Shown piece by piece: positions 53,328 to 63,505 of a DNA stretch of 64,000 nucleotides; the first letter of the stretch is position 1, and every line of letters begins with the position of its first letter. The notes beneath the pieces were generated by a model. The model did no database searches. It was not told the origin of the DNA and saw only the letters and a list, made by a program, of their open reading frames with translations. Source of the stretch: Metamycoplasma sp051549855 (GTDB taxonomy: Bacteria > Bacillota_I > Bacilli_A > Mycoplasmatales > Metamycoplasmataceae). Location of the stretch: positions 372,001-436,000 of the forward strand of contig NZ_CP196080.1 of assembly GCF_051549855.1 (NCBI RefSeq). The letters run 5' to 3'. The position numbers and the translations under genes are program-made.

Positions 53328-53473
53328 TATGATCCTTTACTTTGATTTAAAAATGTAAATTTGTAACCAAAATGAAACTAAATCGCGACTTATAAATTTG
53401 CCTTGATTTAATTTCAACTAAAGGAGGGCGAGATCGTACATATTTTGACTATATTCTTCAATTAGTCTCTTAA
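53328..53473 (-). other. Non-coding leader 3' half before potA
   Basis: AT-rich stretch with CCTTTAGTTG..CAAGG complementarity and the SD at its end. With 53474-53640 it makes a 318-bp gap without a gene on either strand. Confidence 0.5.
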
Positions 53474-53560
53474 GAGTGCTAAAAGATAAGTGAAAAACTT
53501 CAATGAAGAAAATTCACTTGATTGCATTTTTTAGTTTTAGTTTAGTACTCTTTAGCATAA
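53474..53560 (-). promoter_or_regulatory. Structured potA leader element
   Basis: Minus-strand RNA: outer stem GAGTACTAAA / TTTAGCACTC (53541-53550 with 53474-53483, one mismatch), inner stem AAGTGAA / TTCACTT (53513-53519 with 53488-53494), then CTTC/GAAG. A weak -10 (TATGCT, 53555-53560) sits so that transcription would start near the outer stem. A polyamine-responsive leader is a hypothesis. Confidence 0.5.
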
Positions 53561-53613
53561 GTAAAATTTTACCATAAAAAACATAGTTTTTTGGGGCTCA
53601 AAAAAGACATAAA

Positions 53614-53637
53614 AATTCGCCCGATTTTTGGGCGAAT
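53614..53637 (-). terminator. Terminator after the second PotD-like gene
   Basis: ATTCGCCC / GGGCGAAT with a 7-nt loop and TTTTT tail on the minus strand, 9 bp after the stop. Confidence 0.85.
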
Positions 53638-53645
53638 AATCTTTC

Positions 53646-55346
53646 TTAAGAAACAGTTTTGTTGTAGTATTCCTGAATGATTTTGCTTCTTAGTTTATTG
53701 TCAGTAGGTTGATATATGTGGTGGTAAATTTTTGCACCTTGATTTTCAGAATTTTCTTCAACTTTATAGATATCTAACGCTTTTTCATCGTTAGTCATAT
53801 CTTCATTTCTGAAGTAGTATTTCTTGATAAATTCGTATGTACTTTTAACTGTTGGAGTGTAATTTATTGCATCAAAGTTAATGATTGAATCAGTGAAATC
53901 AAATGAGTCTGAAAATACGTCATAGTGGTCTTGGAAAAATTCTTTGTTTATTTCAGAGTTTTCATCTTTAGGATTGACATACATTGCATTTTTGACTGAG
54001 TTTTTAACTTCTTCTTCACTCAAGGTATTGCTTTTTTCACTCAAAATTTGCTCCACAACTTTTTTTTCAATTTCTTCGTAGTAAAGTTTTTCTAATTCTT
54101 TTACTGAGTATTTTAAGTCAGTGAACAAAATATCAGAAACATATTCAAGGAAATTGTCAGCTTCTTTTTTTGGAGTTTTTGTTGAAATGATTCAAGCATC
54201 CAAAAGAAGCATGTTTTCACTTGGACGAATGTATCCTACACTTTGCCCGTCTTCTAACGACGCAAAGTTATCATTTGAATAATATGCATCCAAAACATCA
54301 CCGTTATACATTAAACCAACATCTAATTTAGTTGAGTCGGGATCGATTAAGTCTGTAACAAGTTGTAATCCATTCGAAATTAACTTGTTATTTTTTGTTT
54401 CTTTAAGATCATGACCAGTTGCTTTTTGCACGAATTTAGCAAACATTTCAATTGAATCTTTGTAATTAGTTTCATCAAAAGGAATTAATTGGTGATTTTT
54501 ATCAATTCATTGCTTATAGTTAGGATCTGAGTGTGAAAGTGAATTTTGATAGAATGAACCTAGCATCAAATTATCTAAAAATGAGTTAGTTCAACCATAA
54601 TTGTGGTAACCAGCATTTCTTAATACTTGATAAATTTCATTTCAATCAGCATAGTCTTTATTTTTGATTTCAAGCATTTTTTGTTCAACGTTTTCAATGT
54701 CTTTAATGTATGTCCTTGATTGCTTATTAATGTTATAAGCAACGATTTTATCTTGGTAAAAGTAAGGGATAACATATTGATAAAATTCGTCTTTTTTGTC
54801 ATCTCCGTCAACACTGTATCCTACATATTGATTGTTTTCATCAAACAGTAAGTGCGGCTTAGTCTTGACATTCTTAGGGTTTTTCTGCTCAATTTCTCTT
54901 TTGATAAAATCATCAAATTTAGCCATATGTTTAACAATGATATCATTGAAAAGTGACAAAATTTTTGCTTTATTTTCTTCTTCTTGCTGTTTGGTTTTTA
55001 CATCATCTCAGTCTAATATGTTTTTGTTTAGTTTTGAATAATTAATTTTACGAATTTGATTTTGATAAATTAATTGTGCAATTTGATAATCACTACCTAC
55101 TCCTGCCAATGCTTTTCCTTGGTCTAGAGCACGGGTAAATTCATTAACTTCACCAAATAAACGATATGAGTATTTTTGGTTAATTTTGTGAATCAAATCT
55201 TTTGACATGTATGATTCATAATTATAAATACTTGGTTTGTAGTGTGAGCTAATTTTAAAACTCACTCCTAAAATAGCGAAAAGTCCTATGAATATCAAAA
55301 TAAAAATCATTCATAGTTTTTTGAACTTAAATCGTATCTGTTTCAC
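53646..55346 (-). CDS. Second PotD-like polyamine-binding protein
   Basis: 566 aa paralogue of the 48302 gene. N-terminal anchor (WMIFILIFIGLFAILGVSF), SBP start KPSIYNYESYMSKDLIHKI, LAGVGSDYQIAQLI, LDVGLMYNGDVLDAYYS and C-terminal NYTPTVKSTYEFIKKYY line up in the same order. Also carries an acidic insertion but of different sequence. Starts GTG at 55344-55346, with GGGG 9 nt before, 3 bp after era; ends before the potA leader. It may have a different ligand or be a spare for the same transporter. Confidence 0.85.
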
Positions 55347-55349
55347 TAA

Positions 55350-56231
55350 TTAATACCCCATTTGTGTAATCTTATCTTCTTTATCAACTCAGTCTTCACT
55401 GACTTTTACTCTTGTTTCTAAGTAAATCGCATGGTCAAAAAGCACTGCTAGTTTTTTTCTTGACTGCATTGAAATATTTTTAATCATTTGTCCACCTTTA
55501 CCCAAAACAATACCTTTTTGTGAGTCTTTTTTCACAAAAATAGTGGCATGGATTACATAAGGCTTGTCTTCTTTTTCCTCAAAACTATCAATTACAACAG
55601 CAATAGAGTGAGGTAGTTCTTGTTTTAAGTATTTTAGAGCAGTTTCACGAATAACTTCCTTAGCAATGAAACGCATTGAAATATCAGTAAATTCTTCTGG
55701 ATCGTAAAATGGTTCTTGATCTTGTAAACGGTCTGCGAATTCATGTTTAATTAGATCTAAAAGATGTTTGTATGATGAATCAATGTTTTGGCCAACTCCA
55801 ACAACAATTTCAAAACCAAGTTGTTTAAGTTGTTCAGCTTTTTGGCTTGCTATGTCGTTATCAATTAGATCTAATTTTGTGATAACTGCAACTTTATTTT
55901 TAATGTTTTTAATTTTTTCAATAATGAATTTGTCACCCTTACCAATTTCTTCATTTCCTGGTTGTAAAAATAACACTAAATCAACATCTTCGAGTGAGTC
56001 ATACGAAGCTTTATTAAGTTTTTCATTGAATAAGTGAGTAGCTTTGTGGATCCCAGGAGTGTCAGTAAAAATTAATTGGTAATTTTCGTCAGTGTAAATT
56101 CCTTTAATTTGATTACGTGTTGTTTGAGCAACATTTGTAACAATTGCCAAATCATAACCAATTATTGCATTTAAAAGAGTACTTTTCCCAACATTTGGGC
56201 GCCCTACAATCGAAATAGTGCAAACTTTCAT
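55350..56231 (-). CDS. era: Ribosome-assembly GTPase Era
   Basis: 293 aa. GTPase motifs GRPNVGKST (G1), TTRNQIKGI (G2), DTPGIH (G3), TKLD (G4). The KH domain has GIVLGKGGQMIKNI near 245-258. The C-terminus runs past a TGA-Trp (EDW). Binds the 3' end of 16S rRNA. Coupled to ybeY by TAATG. Confidence 0.96.
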
Positions 56232-56695
56232 TATCTGTACACCTTGATTTTGTCCATGATTTTATCAACTAAAGCATTCATTTCCTCTTCCTCTTTTTCG
56301 GTTTGATGATCGTATCCAAACAAGTGCATTACTCCATGAGCAAAAATATAACAAAATTCTCTTTGAATTGAGTGATTATATTCATGTGCTTGTTGTCTTA
56401 TTTTCTCATATGAAATAATAATTTGGCCTAAAAATTTGACATCCATAAAATTCATCTCATCATCGGCAAAGGGAAAAGACAAAATGTCAGTTGGATAGTC
56501 TTTGTTACGGTATTGTTTGTTTAATTTGTGCATTTCTTCATTATCAACAATCACTAAATCAACAAACAAGGCTTTTCTAGTTTTTTGAATTTGAGCTGCT
56601 GCATCTAGAATTTGATGATATTTTTTTAAATATTTAAATTGGTAATCAGTTTCGTTTGTTAATTCGATCTGATTGATTTGCTCTTGTTTTAACAT
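56231..56695 (-). CDS. ybeY: Endoribonuclease YbeY
   Basis: 154 aa. Zinc motif HGVMHLFGYDHQ (H-x3-H-x5-H) at ~116-127 and TDILSFPFADDE. Acts in 16S 3' processing and quality control, next to era as in many bacteria. No SD: TATAAT is 7 nt before the ATG. Confidence 0.94.
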   Translation of the reverse strand: MLKQEQINQIELTNETDYQFKYLKKYHQILDAAAQIQKTRKALFVDLVIVDNEEMHKLNKQYRNKDYPTDILSFPFADDEMNFMDVKFLGQIIISYEKIRQQAHEYNHSIQREFCYIFAHGVMHLFGYDHQTEKEEEEMNALVDKIMDKIKVYR

Positions 56696-56702
56696 AAGAA
56701 AA

Positions 56703-56732
56703 ATTATAAATATTTACAAGTAAATATTTCAA
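56703..56732 (-). promoter_or_regulatory. ybeY-era promoter, leaderless type
   Basis: TATAAT (56703-56708) exactly 7 nt before the ATG, TTGAAA (56727-56732) as -35 with an 18-nt spacer. Confidence 0.7.
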
Positions 56733-56750
56733 AAAAATATCAAAAATAAA

Positions 56751-56779
56751 AAAGAAAAACCAAGCATTTTTAGCTTGGT
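56751..56779 (-). terminator. Terminator of arcB-arcC
   Basis: ACCAAGC / GCTTGGT, 7-bp stem and 7-nt loop with a T-rich minus-strand tail, 9 bp after arcC. Confidence 0.85.
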
Positions 56780-56787
56780 CTTTGGGC

Positions 56788-57723
56788 TTAATTTAAAGTG
56801 ATTTTTGTTCCAGTTTTTTCTGCAATAATGTCTTCTAAATCTTTTAAGTCTCCGATGAATGCGGCTTTTCCGCCTTCTTCAACGAATTTAATAGCAGCTT
56901 GCACTTTTGGAAGCATACTTCCAGGTGCAAATTGATTTTCTGAGATGTATTTTTCTAACTCAGCTTTTGTTGCATGTTTTAAAGCTTTTTGATCTGGTTT
57001 GTTGTAATTTACCATTACATTATCAATAGCAGTTAAAACTACAAAGTAATCTGCTTTAGCTAGAGAAGCTAATTTTGCTAGAGCGAAGTCTTTATCAATA
57101 ACTCCATCAACACCTTCAACATCACCATTTTCGTTGATGATTGTAGGAATTCCTCCTCCACCTCCAACGATTACAGTAGCACCTGCTTCAATTGCATTTT
57201 TCATTTGCTCAAATCCAACAAATCCTAATGGTAGTGGTGAAGCAACTACTTTTCTAAATCCACGTCCAGCATCTTCTTTAATTATGCTTCCTGGATTTGC
57301 TTCTTGTGCTTTTTCTAAACTGTCGTAAAAAGGTCCGATTGGTTTGGTTGGGTTAGAAAAAGCTTTGTCGTTTGCATCAACTAATGTTTGAGTAAGAATG
57401 TAAAGAGGTTCGTGCCCTTTTACACCGTGTTCTTTAAATGCGTTAGTAATAGCACTTACCATGTGGAATCCAATGTAACCTTGTGACATTGCTCCTGATT
57501 CTGGTAGTGGAATTAATGGAGATTTTGCATTTACTTCATGAGCTGAAACAAATCCGTTGAAAATCATTCCAACTTGTGGTCCATTTCCGTGCCCAATGAT
57601 AACTTGGTGTCCTGCTTTAACCATTTCAGCAATTTTTTGTGCTGGAATTTTAACTAATTCTTTTTGTTCAGCAGGATTATTTCCTAGAGCATTTCCCCCT
57701 AAAGCAATAACTATTCTTGCCAT
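56788..57723 (-). CDS. arcC: Carbamate kinase
   Basis: 311 aa. ARIVIALGGNALGN at the N-terminus, IGHGNGPQVG, VIVGGGGGIPTI and KDFALAKLASLAKAD, PGSMLPKVQAAIKFVE near the C-terminus: all family hallmarks. Produces ATP from carbamoyl phosphate and ADP, the energy step of arginine fermentation. 4 bp after arcB. Confidence 0.97.
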   Translation of the reverse strand: MARIVIALGGNALGNNPAEQKELVKIPAQKIAEMVKAGHQVIIGHGNGPQVGMIFNGFVSAHEVNAKSPLIPLPESGAMSQGYIGFHMVSAITNAFKEHGVKGHEPLYILTQTLVDANDKAFSNPTKPIGPFYDSLEKAQEANPGSIIKEDAGRGFRKVVASPLPLGFVGFEQMKNAIEAGATVIVGGGGGIPTIINENGDVEGVDGVIDKDFALAKLASLAKADYFVVLTAIDNVMVNYNKPDQKALKHATKAELEKYISENQFAPGSMLPKVQAAIKFVEEGGKAAFIGDLKDLEDIIAEKTGTKITLN

Positions 57724-57727
57724 CTTA

Positions 57728-58771
57728 TTAGTATCCGATTGTAGCTAGAATAACTGCTTTAATTGTATGCATACGGTTTTCAGCTTGATCGAAAGCTTTA
57801 TTGTGTTTTGATTGGAACACTTCGTCTGTTACTTCCATAGCTCCTGTAGCAACTTCTGGGTGTTCTTTTCCAAATTCAGCTTTAATTTTTGCTGAGAATT
57901 CAGTGTGATCATCATGGAATGCAGGCAAGCAGTGTAGGAAAATAGCTGTTGGTTTAGCTGCTTTCATCATTGCCATATCCACTTGGTAAGCTCCTAATTG
58001 AGCAATTCTTGGTTTGAATAGTGAGAAATCTTCTCCTAGTGATACTCAAACGTCTGTGTAAATAACGTCAGCATCTTTAGCTGCTTCGATTTTGTTGTCA
58101 CTGAACGAAACTGATCCACCATTACGTGCGAATAGTTTTTGAACCTCGTCGTAAACTTCTTTGAATCCTTCACCATTTTTAACTAAGTCGTGCATTTCTT
58201 TTGGTCCGCACATAACAATGTGAGCTCCAACGAAAGCAGCACCAATCATTAATGAACGAGCAACGTTGTTTTTAATGTCTCCAGCGAAAACGACTTTTTT
58301 GTCTTTCATGTTTCCTAGGTGTTCTTCCATTGTCATGTAGTCAGCTAACATTTGTGTTGGGTGTTCAGCATCTGTTAGTCCATTTCATACTGGCACACCT
58401 GAGTGTTTAACTAGTGCATCAACATCTGATTGTTTGAATCCACGGAATTCAATTCCATCGTAGAATCTTCCTAAAACAGCAGCAGTGTCTTCGATTGATT
58501 CTTTCTTACCAAAGTTCGAACCTTGTGGTCCGATGTATGTAACACCTGATCCTAGGTCAAAAGCAGCAACTTCAAATGCACAACGTGTACGAGTTGAGTC
58601 TTTTTGGAACATAATAGCAATGTTTTTACCAGTTAAAGGACGTGAATTTGTGTGTAGTCCTTGGTATTTTGACTTTTTAAGATCTTTTGATAGATCTAAT
58701 AAGTATCTAATTTCTTCTGTTGTGAAATTTAGAGCTGTATCTAAACTTCTTCCTTTCAAATTAACAGGCAT
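57728..58771 (-). CDS. arcB: Ornithine carbamoyltransferase (catabolic)
   Basis: 347 aa. Carbamoyl-phosphate site STRTRCAFEVA (~57-67), HPTQ (~138), ornithine site HCLPAFHDDHTEF. Two TGA-Trp. Placed directly before arcC, so it works in citrulline phosphorolysis of the arginine deiminase pathway. SD GGAGG. arcA and an antiporter are not seen in the window. Confidence 0.97.
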
Positions 58772-58927
58772 TTTGCCTCCTTTAGAAATTTAAAATGTAT
58801 AAATAAATTTTTAAAAATAGCATATTTATATAAACCATATAAACATACCTTAATTTTACTAGTTTTGAATTTTTTGTCAAATATTTTTGTTGAAAATAAT
58901 TGCTTGATTTGCTTAAAAATGTAAAAA

Positions 58928-58955
58928 ACAAACAGGACACTTAAGTCCTGTTTGT
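58928..58955 (-). terminator. Terminator after the YitT genes
   Basis: ACAAACAGGAC / GTCCTGTTTGT, 11-bp perfect stem, 6-nt loop, T-rich minus-strand tail. Confidence 0.85.
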
Positions 58956-58962
58956 CAGTATA

Positions 58963-60282
58963 TTAATCAACTGTTTTAGTGTCAAAATCGCCGCGAATGC
59001 GCATTATTGGTTGAACGCTTATTCAAGCTTTTGGATCAATTTTTAAAATTTCCTTTTCCAATATTTGTTGTTCTAAGAATAAAGCAATAGTTTCAATTCT
59101 TTCTTTTTCCATACCAGTGAATCCGCTACGATCTTTAACAATGTTATAACCGTGTCAATAGTTAATAGCTTTAAAGTGCTCACAAATTTCATTAATTTTG
59201 GTTGTATAAATGGTAATTTTGATTTTGCGATATTTAGGATATATAAAGGTAATTAGAAGATTGTAAACTCCAATGTAAAGAATTGTCGAAATAACTCTAA
59301 CAACAAAAGTTGAAAGATTTCAAGGGTGATCTTTTACTAGTCCACCAAGCTCAACTCCACCAATCATTAAAATTGAAAATCCAGCAAACATGCAAGCTAC
59401 AAAAAAGCTAACTTTACCAACTGACATTTTCTTTACTTTTGAAATGTAATATATAATAACGTCGCTTCCGGCTGTTGAACCTGAATTTTTTCAAGCAATT
59501 GCTGCTGCTGTTCCACCTAGCAGTGCTCCTGCAAGGGTATAAATGATAATAGGTCAAGTTTCAACTGAAACATTGAAGTTTGGATTTAGAGCACTAAATT
59601 CTTTTCAACCTTTTAGTGAGCCGCTTGCGTGTATGATGTTGCCACTACTATCTTTTATATCTGAAACTAATTTTCATGATTTTCAGGTTCCAACAATTTT
59701 ATTACCAAATTCATCAACTTGCACATTATAGAAAGTTCCTGAATAAACATTTCATGCAATGTGGGTTTCATTATTTTGTCCAAGTGAGTGACGGGTATAG
59801 TAAATACTAAAATCATTATCTAATCATTCTTTGATTGGATAGTTTTGACCAACACCATTGAATATTAGTTCACTAATTACTTGAAAAATTAGTCAATATG
59901 TTGTCAAAATCATAAATAAACGAGAATTTTTCTTTCAAAAAATAATGATGAACGGAAGATTTAAGCACAAGTAAAGTAAAGCAAAGTAACTTCTTAAAAA
60001 ATCAAGAGTATAAGTTAAAGATTGAATTAAGGCACTGAAACCAGAAGCAACTGTGGCTGCTTTTCCTAAGAAAAAGGCAATCCCAATATTAAATAATAAA
60101 GCTGAAATAAACATTCAAGCCAGTTTTTTAGGAAACTTTTTTCAAACATTCAAAAAATTGACATTGTAAGGATTTACATCAAAATAACTAGGTACTTTTT
60201 TTGCCTTTTTAGCTTTTTTGGCACTCTTCTTATTTATTTCTTGATTGTCTGCGTCTTGAATTGTTTGCTCTAACTTGCTCAT
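58963..60282 (-). CDS. YitT-family membrane protein (second of tandem pair)
   Basis: 439 aa. Basic Lys-rich N-terminus (~30 residues), NPYNVNFLNVWKKFPKKLAW, five to six membrane helices, and the family stretch AWKNSGSTAGSDVIIYYISK (YitT 'GaStGGtDIia.il'). Ends in a cytosolic DUF2179-like alpha/beta domain (KITIYTTKINEICEHF). A ~70-residue hydrophilic loop sits between the second and later helices. Function unknown, as for YitT in general. SD AAAGG. Confidence 0.85.
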
Positions 60283-60352
60283 AATTACCTTTCTTACTTC
60301 TTAAAAATACTTGAAAATTATACAAAAAAAACATTGCCGTTAAGACAATATT

Positions 60353-61579
60353 TTAATCGATCGAGCTAGTATTAAATTTTCCTTTAACTTCACTTATCGG
60401 AACTACACTAATTCAAGCATATTTGTCCACTGAGTGAATTAAAGAAATGATGAAATCTTTTTCTAAATACAGCGATGTAATTTCAATTCTTCCAATGTCT
60501 TTGTGTGTTTTACCACTAGTTCCATAGTAAATATTTCATGAGTGAGCAAAATCTGTTTCACGCAATTTCATTGAAATCTTTTCAAGTCTTGTTGAATATA
60601 TTTCAAATTTGATTTTTTTGTATTTTGGATAAACTTTATCAACAACAACATTGTATAGACCAATGTATAGAATTGTTGCTATGACTCTAACTATAAATCT
60701 TGTTTGTGGCTGATCTTCAACTCTTCAAGGGCGAGATTTAATCAAATTACCAATTTCTAGTCCACCTAACACAATAGTTGAAAATGTGGCAATACACAAG
60801 TTGACGATGATTCCAACTTTACCTACCGAAATCTTTTTAACTCTTGAGATATAGTAGATGATAATATTAGAACCAGCAATTGAACCCCCACCTTTTCAAG
60901 CAATTCCAGATGCTAAACCATCCAAAGCGGCCCCAATAAATGCATAAGCAAAAATAGGTCAAGTTTGTCCATCGTATACTCCATTTGCTGCTGCTCCATC
61001 ATAATTAAATGCTCTTCAGTAGGTTTTTGTACCCTCTTTAAGACCATCAATGTGCGGAGAGTAAATGGTAACTTCAGCCTTAATGAAATTATCAATAACT
61101 TTGATATTACCGATAATTAACTGGATAATAACTTGGAAAATCATTCAATAAATTGTTAATACCATGAAAAGTCGAGGATTTCTTTTTCAAAAGAAAAAGA
61201 TGATTGGTAAGTTTAAAAGCACATAGAAAAATCCAAAGTATCTTCCTCAGTCCATTGTATAAGTAATAATTTGTGTAAGAGCAGAAACTCCAGTAGAAAC
61301 AGCTGCAGCCTTACCTAAAAATGTTCCGACAGCTAGGTTTCAGAAAAATGCCGAAAGAAACATGATAATTACTTTCATTGGGAATTTTCTTCAGACATTG
61401 ATCATGTTGACATTGTATGGATTCATTATTGCTTTTCATTCAGCATCAGCAAGCTGTTTTTTTTCGCGGTTAAGAATCTTTTTGGCCCTTTTTTCTTCTT
61501 TTGTTTTTTTATTCTTAGATTGCGAACTTGAAAGGCTTTGCTCGGTTTTTTTATTTTTTAAAAAGTGTAATTTAGGCAT
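60353..61579 (-). CDS. YitT-family membrane protein (first of tandem pair)
   Basis: 408 aa, paralogue of the next gene: NPYNVNMINVWRKFPMKV, AAVSTGVSALTQIITYTMD, AWKGGGSIAGSNIIIYYISR and the same DUF2179-like end closing WISVVPISEVKGKF. The extracellular loop is shorter. ATG at 61577-61579 follows SD AAAGGAG; a nearer ATG (61583) is out of frame and closes at once. Downstream of dnaB by 24 bp. Confidence 0.85.
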
Positions 61580-61603
61580 TCATCTCCTTTCATTTATTAA
61601 GTT

Positions 61604-63052
61604 TTAAAAATTATTTTCTTGAGTGTCTTTGTCTTTAAATTTGTTAGCTTCACGGAAGAAAAGAATTTCTGCTTCTCCTGTTGCACCGTTCCGGTTTTTT
61701 GCCACAATGACATAAGTTAAAGATGCTTCAAAAGTTAAATTTGAAGAACTATCAACTGTAAGGGTAAAGGTTAGTGGTGATTGCTTTGATGTAGAAGCTG
61801 TATCATTAAAATCACCAAGTGAATTTGCTTTTTTATCTAAGCGATAATAATCAGGACGATATAAGAATAAGACACTATCGGCATCTTGCTCAATTGATCC
61901 TGACTCACGTAAATCAGAAAGTACTGGTTTTTTGTCTTCACGCATTTCAACTCTTCTTGATAATTGGCTTAGCGAAATGATAGGACAAGCCAATTCTTTA
62001 GCTAACTGTTTTAAAGAGCGTGATATCTTAGAAATTTCTAACTGACGATTGTCTGAACTTGTTTTCGAATCAGTAATTAATTGCAGATAATCAATAACTA
62101 TTAAATCAATCTGCCTCACACGACTGAAACGACGACAAATAGCAATTAAATCATTCAACGTTAAAGCTGATTTGTCATTTAGGTAAAAATGTCAATTTTG
62201 AAATTTTTCAGTCGTTGCATCAATCTTGATTCAATCTTCTTCAGTGACGGCACCAGATTTCATATTCGATAACTTTACTCAAGAATTCATTGAAACCATT
62301 CTTTCAACAAGCTGCTGGTTAGTCATTTCTAAACTGAAGAAAAGAACAGTTTTATTTTGTTCTGCTACATTACTTGCAATATTAAGAGCAAAAGCAGTCT
62401 TACCCATTGAAGGACGCGCAGCTAAAATCACTAAGTCTCCCGGATTGAAGCCTAGTAACAAAGCGTCTAAATTGCGGTATCCAACTTTTAGACCAGTTGA
62501 TTCTAAATTATTTTGACGTTGGTGCAGAATGGTTGTAGTCTCCTGGACTACTTCTGAAAGGGATTGATAATGAGCTTTATTTTCACTCAGATCAATGTTA
62601 ATCAAGCTTAGCTGTAATTCGCTTATTACTTTTGAAACTTCCATTGGACTTTGCAAGTTTTGTTGTGCCTTTTCCATCGCTAAAAGTAATTGTCTTTTTT
62701 TAGCAAATTCAGTTAATGCTAAAATATATTGCGAAATTAAATCTTTGTATCCGGCATTTTCGATTACATAATTAAAGTAATCTTCACCTTTTATGTCTTC
62801 AAATTCGTTTAGTTTTTCATAAATCTTATTTTTGATTAAGAAGGTAGTGATAACTTCAATATCGTACGCTTCATTGATAGTTGAAATTTCACACAGTGCT
62901 TTATAAATTAAAAGATTGTTTTTAGAATAAAAAATATCATCAGTGATTGAATCATTGATGTCACTTAAGACTTTGTAATCTCTAATCAAAATTCCTAGTA
63001 ATGAAATCTCATTATTAAGAATGTTATTTAACTCTGATTCACTGAATGACAT
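61604..63052 (-). CDS. dnaB: Replicative DNA helicase
   Basis: 482 aa. N-terminal primase-interacting domain (NNEISLLGILIRDYKVL), then RecA-like ATPase: Walker A AARPSMGKTAFALNIA, FFSLEMTNQQLVERM, DLIVIDYLQLI (Walker B), SQLSRRVEMREDKKPVLSDLRESGSIEQDAD. Near the C-terminus ~40 extra residues (KANSLGDFNDTASTSKQSPL...) separate YRPDYY from VIVAKNRNGATGEA, which are adjacent in other DnaBs. SD AAAGGAG. Order gdpP-rplI-dnaB as in Bacillus. Confidence 0.95.
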
Positions 63053-63064
63053 TTTTCTCCTTTA

Positions 63065-63505
63065 CTACTTTGCTTCGTTGATTCTTACTTTTAAGAATGC
63101 TTTAACTTCAGGGTGAAGAGTAATGGGAACTCCGTGGATACCTAAAGTTGCAATTTTCATTGATGCTAATGAATGAGCTGGAAGTTTAATATTATGTTTT
63201 TGTTGTAATTCTTTTTCAATGTTTTTCGTTGTTATTGAACCATGAACTACATCTTTGTTAACTTTTAGCTCAAATTCTAAAGTTACGCTCTCGATTTGTG
63301 CTTTTAAAGCCTCAGCTTCTTGAATTCTTTGTTTTTCAGTTTCAGCTAAATTTTTAAGCACGTTTTTTCGGTTTTTTAGAGTTGCATCATTTAATGGTTG
63401 GGCATAACCATTTTTAATTAAGAAATTTTTAGCAAAACCATCTGCTACATCGATGATTTCATTAACTTTGTATTTTTGATAAGGTTTAATTATTATAACT
63501 TTCAT
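63065..63505 (-). CDS. rplI: Ribosomal protein L9
   Basis: 146 aa. N-domain MKVIIIKPYQKYKVNEIIDVADGFAKNFLI with the NFL motif, central helix, C-domain KDVVHGSITTKNIEKEL and a typical end. Overlaps the upstream gene by 20 bp. Confidence 0.95.
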   Translation of the reverse strand: MKVIIIKPYQKYKVNEIIDVADGFAKNFLIKNGYAQPLNDATLKNRKNVLKNLAETEKQRIQEAEALKAQIESVTLEFELKVNKDVVHGSITTKNIEKELQQKHNIKLPAHSLASMKIATLGIHGVPITLHPEVKAFLKVRINEAK

